Source: Dactylonectria macrodidyma (lineage: Eukaryota; Ascomycota; Sordariomycetes; Hypocreales; Nectriaceae). Taken from it: a DNA stretch of 64,000 bases. A program made the translations under genes and the position numbers. Shown here one piece after another: positions 58,104 to 64,000 of this stretch. Every line of letters begins with the position of its first letter. The first letter of the stretch is position 1. The notes beneath the pieces were generated by a model, which ran no database searches, was not told the DNA's origin, and saw only the letters and a program-made list of their open reading frames with translations. The stretch is taken from positions 3,658,001 to 3,722,000 of the forward strand of contig JAGMUV010000003.1 in assembly GCA_020744425.1 (NCBI GenBank). Direction: 5' to 3'.

Positions 58104-60032
58104 ATGACTCCCGCTCAAGATATCCAGGCCAATCTCTCGGCCTCTCTCCAGAAGTCTGTCTCTCACAGCTGGGGCCAGAACCTCTCCACCTCGCCCACTG
58201 CCACCTTCCAGTCACCTCCTGGCAGCTGGGCCGGCGCCATCCCCCACCGCAGCGCTCCCAAGGCTCTCAAGCCTTTCAACACCCAGGACATCAAGATTTT
58301 GCTGCTCGAGAATGTCAACATCGGTGGCCAGGAGATCCTAAGGGGTCAGGGCTACCAGGTTGAGGCCCTCAAGACCTCCCTCCCCGAAGATCAGCTCATT
58401 GAGAAGATCCGGTGCGTTTGCTTCACATTGCGTACCCCTCCAGGTCCCGGCCCTTTTTTTTTTTTTTTGGTTTGCCCCTCTTCGCCAAATATGATAAGCA
58501 TCACCATCATCGTCATCATCATAATTCAGCATCCTGTTCCTCGCCCATCGGAATCAGACCCCAATATGTTGCGCCTACTAACTCCTTGATCCAGTGACGT
58601 CCATGTCATCGGCATCCGCTCCAAGACCAAGCTGAACGAGCGCGTTCTCAGCCAGGCGAAGAACCTCCTGGTTGTTGGCTGCTTCTGTATCGGTACCAAC
58701 CAAGTCGACCTCGACTATGCGGCCCACCACGGTATTGCCGTCTTCAACTCCCCCTTCGCCAACTCTCGCAGTGTCGCGGAGCTCGTCATTGCCGAGATCA
58801 TCACCCTTGCCCGACAGCTCGGCGACCGATCCAACGAGATGCACCGTGGTACCTGGAACAAGGTTAGCTCCAAGTGCTGGGAGATTCGTGGAAAGACCCT
58901 GGGTATGTGTGCTCCATGCCATATTGAAGTGAAATGAGCTACTCTAACTCTCGCGGGTCTACAGGCATTGTCGGATATGGCCACATTGGCTCACAACTGT
59001 CTGTCCTCGCTGAGGCGATGGGAATGAACGTCATCTACTACGATGTCGTCACCCTCATGGCTCTGGGCACTGCCCGCCAGGTGCCCAGTCTCGAAAACCT
59101 CCTCGAGGAGAGCGACTTTGTTACACTCCATGTGCCCGACCTACCTGAAACCCGCAACTTGATTTCAACGTCTCAGTTTGAGCACATGAAGAACGGCTCC
59201 TACCTCATCAACGCCAGCCGTGGCAGCGTTGTCGACATTCCAGCCCTCATCAAGGCCTCCCGCTCGGGCAAGGTTGCTGGGGCCGCCCTGGATGTGTACC
59301 CCTCGGAGCCTGCCGCCAACGGAGATTACTTCAACAACAACTTAAACACATGGGGCGAGGACCTGAGGAGCTTGAGCAACCTTATTCTCACTCCTCACAT
59401 TGGTGGAAGCACCGAGGAGGCTCAACGTGCTATCGGTATCGAGGGTAAGCACACTACAGAAAAGAAACCATGATTCTTAAATGTTATGAATGGCAGACTA
59501 ACCGTGCTTCACAGTTGCTGACGCACTTGTGCGATATATCAACCAGGGTATTACCCTGGGCAGTGTGAACCTTCCCGAAGTGCAATTACGATCATTGACT
59601 CTGGACGAGCCTGATCACGCTCGGGTCATCTACATCCATCGCAACGTCCCTGGTGTGCTACGAAAAGGTACAGAACCACATCTCACCCTGGTTCTTGTAT
59701 CCAATTTTTCGAATGCAGTTCAACTAACAATGGATTTCTAGTAAACGAGATTCTCGGCGACCACAATGTCGACAAGCAGATCAGTGACAGCAGAGGCGAT
59801 GTAAGGACACCGTTGCATTAGTAGTTTGCGTGCTATGGAGATGCTGACCAACACGATGTAGGTGGCCTACCTGATGGCTGATATTAGCAATGTTCGATAC
59901 GAGCAGATCAAAGACATCCAGGAGAGCCTAGAGGCTTTGAGCTGTAAGTGACACAATGCGAACAAGGATCTTGTATCACCAGAAGTTAATTCAGCAACTA
60001 CAGCACGAATCCTGACCCGAGTTCTTTACTAA
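58104..60032 (+). CDS. SER3: D-3-phosphoglycerate dehydrogenase
   Basis: First step of serine synthesis: 3-phosphoglycerate to 3-phosphohydroxypyruvate with NAD. Seven exons (58104-58411, 58595-58902, 58965-59444, 59515-59667, 59742-59800, 59862-59943, 59995-60032) give 475 residues. The N-terminal extension resembles yeast Ser3/Ser33. The substrate domain contains KILLLENVNIGGQEIL and HVIGIRSKTKLNERVL. The Rossmann motif GIVGYGHIGSQL is made at the 58902/58965 junction. Catalytic Arg in NASRGSVVD, the ALDVYPSEP segment and His in LTPHIGGSTEEAQ are present. The C-terminal ACT domain (VIYIHRNVPGVL, VAYLMADIS) suggests serine feedback. The last exon encodes only 12 codons. Intron 1 holds a poly-T run. 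Confidence 0.95.
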
Positions 60033-61530
60033 AACCTACGCGAGCTACGCATCAGCAAGTGGATAGAGTTGAATCCTCGCCGCTGAAAACACATCATGCC
60101 ACAGGGGAACGAGTAACAGAGTGGGTAATGATGATATCGACTACTTGACGACGACGTGTGGTGTCCGAAATTTTGGATACTGATGGCATTGAGCGTGCTT
60201 GGACGTCAAACTTGGAATGATCCTGGCTCACGGCATTGCTATGGAAAACGGTGTGACTTATTGTGATCGGGATTGACTTTTACGGATTTTGCGGTGGCCG
60301 GGTGTGCTGTCCCGTTGGCAGACTGAACCATGGACCACAGGCCGTGAGTGGCGGACCAATGGTGTCTGAATTCCAAAGACGGGGAACAATCGCGACAACG
60401 TCATGCCAGACGGCGGCGGCAGCCAGGGGGGTGGTGTTTGAGGCTGGTGCCAAGTGCGAAAAAACACTGTACATACTTAGACATGGAACTCAACGACTCG
60501 CAACGGGCGAGAGGATGCTTCAACGCATTAGGGATCTGACCCGTATCAGCGATGCGATATTTATATGATTTTGTTTTTGTTGGCGCAAAGTGGGAACATC
60601 GAATGTCACAAGCATCTCTCCAATCCCGATCCCCGACAGCAACCTTCTCCAGTCATTTAACTACAGTCGTGGGGCAGTACCCGAGGTACGGACGCGGTAA
60701 GTTGAGGGCTTCAGTGGCTGTTGGCTCTTGGCTGTTGGTGGTTGGTGAGAGATACTGCAGGGACCACAGACGTGCATCCACAGACAGGCACAGATAGACA
60801 TGCGCGTGTACTAGCGTTGACGTCAGGGATGCGGTGAATGTTGGGGATGAGATGCTCATTCAGTGAGCAGGGTGGATGGGCTTGGTAGAGGAGTTGAGAG
60901 TTCAACGAGGGAATCTATTGTTAGCACTGCCCGGCCCGATCGGCTGAGCGGGAAAGTTGTTATACTGGAGAAGTGTGTAGCCACCATCAATGAATGATGG
61001 CTCTGTCCGAAGCCTGACACACCACAGAGGTCGGAATACTGTATGTGCTAATTAACCAAGAGCCAACTCATTGGCGACAGCTCTTGAGCCGGTGCTTGAA
61101 TACAAATACAAGCAAATGTTTCGCTCTTTGTTACTGGGTGTCATCATGACGGAACATGACAATTAGTCTCTGAGAGGCTGGCTGGACGGCCGATGGCTTA
61201 CTGACTACCTAGATGGCTAGGTCCCGATTGTAGAATATTCCATGGACAAGGAGTACTTGAAGTCGAAGTATCTGGGCATCTGCCCACTGAGCATTGCATG
61301 CTATGTACATAAAAACCGCCCCCTGGAAAGCCTTCATTTCGCATGTTTCGTGGCGATTTCCATGACCTTCCATTGCCCATGTTCCTCGTTCAAGGAGCAA
61401 CCAGACCTTACTACGTAGTACTACGTAGACTACAACCTGCACAAGTTCATGATAGTGGTTAGTACATGGTTGGATGTATTAGCCATACCCAGAACTTCAT
61501 GCCCTAATAATTAACCTGCACAGTCACGCT

Positions 61531-61562
<32 letters not shown>

Positions 61563-63009
61563 CCTCCAGAACTCCCTCCTGTCCCCCCGCCAATTCACAA
61601 GTCGCTTGCCCATCTGACAGGGTGCATTGATGCAAGTAAATTGTTGACAATGGGAGAATAACCTGAACATCTTGTGGCCATGACAGGGGCATTGACAACA
61701 ACCCCGGGACTCTTCACCGTTTTGTTTTCATGTCCAGCATCACACACCGTGCCTGCAACCTCAACTTGCTTACCGCCCATCTGAGATGATATGGCGGGCC
61801 AGCAGGTTACGTGCTATGTGACCCAACTCCTCAAACCAGGTTAGCACCCTAAGTTCCGGGCCGTCCCCTCTTTTCCGTGCCCTTCCTTCACCTCTCCTCG
61901 CCAAGATTTGAACCATTTGTTGCGGGAAGCCCTGCATATTCTCACCTTGCTACTTCGAATCATAGCAGTGCAGTTTTCATCGTACAGTGCTGACTGGGTC
62001 TGAGTACTGACCGTCCTATGTAGATAGATGATGTGGAAAATGCCATGTTATGCCTCGTCTCGCCTCTGCCCCCTTCCAGAGACATCGAAAAGACGTGGAC
62101 GGGTCGGCCCCTCATTGGTCCGCGCTGGCGTCCCACGGTTCCAGAGCCCCTAATCCCTAATCCCGCTGATGCCAGCATCCCTCTCGTCGCTGGAGACCGG
62201 GCCCTACTAGATAGTGTGCAAGGTAGTTGTTGAGCAAGGAGAAATGTACCGGAACAGGGCAGAAAGGAGTGAAAATGGCGTGTAGAGTTGGCGTTAAGTA
62301 CCTGTGTTTCAGGCCTCGGGTACAACCTATGCCTAACACATGGTTCGCCCCGGCCCCCTGTTCTATTTCCTCCTCCCTACGCTCCGTGCCCCCCCTCCCC
62401 CCCGTCCCCCCCGTGTGCGCCCCGTGCGGCTGCAGCACTTGGCCCTTGAATCAGGAGCAAAACGTGCTGGCATCACTGTGACCGTCCAGTCTTGTCCAGT
62501 CCGTCCAGTGTCCAGTCCATCAAGGCCACAACTTACTCTTGAACTCCAATTTGTTCATTTGCCTTGCCTTATTGCCCTGTGCGAGTTCCTGGTTCGACCC
62601 CTTGTCGGCGAGCTGCTGCCCCCGGGGGAAAAAAAGAGCCAAAAGAGCCCTTGGCCTTTCACAGTCCTCGCTCCGCTCCGCAAGGACAGACCGCCGTCTT
62701 CTAGCCGCTTGTCTCCCCACGACACCGCCTTAGCTGGTCTCCGACATTCTGCTACCGCAAGCAAAGGCAACCTGTGGTCAGCACCGCTAAACACCAGCGC
62801 ATCGCAACGCCAGACGGCCAGGCCCATCTTCTCGTCGCCATCGACGCCTCTTCTTCCTTCGGCCGACCTCGCATATACCCTCTCCGGCCTGCTCATGAGT
62901 GCCTCCCGCCATCCCGCCTCGTCCTCCGCCCCTTAGTCCCGCCGCCGCCTTTTTGTAGTCGTCCTCTGTCACCTCCGGTCCCGCGCCTCCGGGCCAAACC
63001 ACCGCCTCC
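60033..63009. other. Intergenic SER3 / myosin V, 3.0 kb
   Basis: No supported gene. Notable is an uninterrupted run of 29 C at 61533-61561. The last 500 bp are C/T-rich, consistent with the myosin gene's promoter and leader. ORF 62340-62936 and its antisense partners are composition artefacts. Confidence 0.55.
61533..61561. repeat. Poly-C/poly-G run (29 bp)
   Basis: Twenty-nine consecutive C on the plus strand in intergenic DNA; the length may be unreliable because of slippage or sequencing. Confidence 0.85.
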
Positions 63010-64000
63010 ATGGCATCGACCTACGATGTCGGCACCAGAGCGTGGCAGCCTGATGCTGCTGAGGGCTGGGTAGCCTCCGAGCTCATCAACAAAACCGTTG
63101 AGGGTGCCAAGGTCAAGCTCGAATTCCAGCTCGAAAATGGCCAGGTGCGTATTCATGGCCCATTGTCACTCCCATTCCCATCTTCACGAGCTGCCTTGAC
63201 CTGACGTTGCCCTATGTATCTAGACCAAAACTATTCAAGTCTCTGTCGAGGGACTGCAGAGCGGCTCCGATCCTGCTCTTCCCCCCCTAATGAACCCAAC
63301 CATTCTCGAAGCCAGTGACGATCTTACGAATTTGTCCCATCTTAATGAGCCAGCTGGTATGTCCGCCCATGCCAATAACGCCTATGCCGAACGCAACACA
63401 GCCGATCAATCCTGCATGTGCTGACATCTACCTCCCAGTCCTGCAAGCGATTCGGTTACGATACCTGCAAAAGGAAATTTACACTTACAGTGGCATCGTC
63501 TTGATTGCCACCAACCCTTTCGCGAGAGTCGATTCTCTTTACGTCCCCGGTATGGTGCAAGTCTATGCCGGGAGGCAAAGAGCGACCCAGGCCCCTCACT
63601 TGTTCGCCATTGCTGAGGAGGCTTTTATGTAAGAGCATTTCTCTTCTGTATTTACGTGCCGGGTATCAATACTGACGGGTGGAATAGGGACATGCTTCGA
63701 GACGCTAAAAACCAGACCGTTGTCGTGTCTGGAGAGTCTGGTGCCGGAAAGACTGTCAGTGCAAAGTATATCATGCGATATTTTGCCACCAGAGAGTCCC
63801 CCGACAACCCGGGCGCGCGCTCCAAGCGTGGCCATGAGACCATGAGTGAGACCGAAGAGCAGATTCTTGCAACCAACCCCATCATGGAAGCATTTGGTAA
63901 CGCCAAGACGACTAGAAATGACAACTCGTCCCGGTTCGGAAAGTATATCGAGATCATGTTTGACAAAAAGACGAACATTATCGGCGCCAAAATTCGAACG
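63010..64000 (+). CDS. MYO2: Class V myosin heavy chain (5' part, truncated by window)
   Basis: Actin motor for polarised vesicle and organelle transport. Exons seen: 63010-63144, 63224-63356, 63439-63628 and 63688 to the window end, where the frame is still open. The start [20 protein letters not shown] followed by WVASEL is typical of fungal myosin V. The SH3-like N-terminal subdomain leads into [20 protein letters not shown] and [14 protein letters not shown]. The P-loop is [18 protein letters not shown] and switch I is [17 protein letters not shown]. Neck IQ motifs, coiled coil and cargo-binding DIL domain would lie beyond the window, so class V rather than class II is inferred from the N-terminus. 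Confidence 0.9.

Noticed and set aside
62340..62936. 198-codon ORF upstream of myosin V
   Set aside because: Low-complexity C-rich promoter sequence with conflicting ORFs on both strands.

Overview
The window is nuclear DNA of a filamentous ascomycete. Genes have short GT-AG introns (about 50-150 nt) with fungal branch points such as TACTAAC, and the housekeeping set is typically fungal. A three-copy hybrid-type pheromone precursor (a class known from Trichoderma and Fusarium), a Hop-like Mutator element and scattered AGGTACCT-rich intergenic stretches point to Sordariomycetes, probably Hypocreales. That placement is inference; I cannot name the species.

Layout. 1-15.5 kb: SCAP (minus), a JMJD7-type JmjC hydroxylase (plus), SPB1 rRNA methyltransferase (minus), MGM1 mitochondrial dynamin (plus) and ZRG17 zinc transporter (minus). 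16-26 kb: a conserved two-helix membrane protein (plus), a 4 kb gene-poor stretch, samB/MUB1 MYND protein (plus) and EBP2 (minus). 26.7-31.6 kb: a 52-residue pheromone precursor (minus), cyanase (minus), AIM6-like phosphodiesterase (minus) and a CCDC137-like nucleolar protein (plus). 32.26-36.73 kb: a complete 4.47 kb Mutator-like transposon with 95-bp perfect terminal inverted repeats, an intact transposase and a passenger ORF broken by one stop. 37-45.4 kb: TFIIIC B-block subunit TFC3 (plus), UBC6 (minus) and a 58-residue complex I subunit (plus). 45.5-51.8 kb: an SAM methyltransferase of the cyclopropane-synthase/coclaurine-NMT type (minus) and a 13-exon P5B ATPase (minus). 53.5-64 kb: a small spliced membrane protein (plus), NAP1 (plus), SER3 (plus) and the first exons of class V myosin (plus, cut by the window end).

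Most genes are unrelated housekeeping genes; I see no secondary-metabolite cluster. Ribosome biogenesis recurs (SPB1, EBP2, CCDC137-like, TFC3 for Pol III). I joined exons by hand, requiring GT-AG ends, phase continuity and total coding length divisible by three; these models have no transcript support.

The most notable item is the pheromone precursor at 26726-26884. It has three YPLGC[N/S/T]VM units, the last ending as a CaaX box, and no dibasic Kex2 sites between them. The second is the apparently young Mutator element sitting about 270 bp upstream of TFC3.
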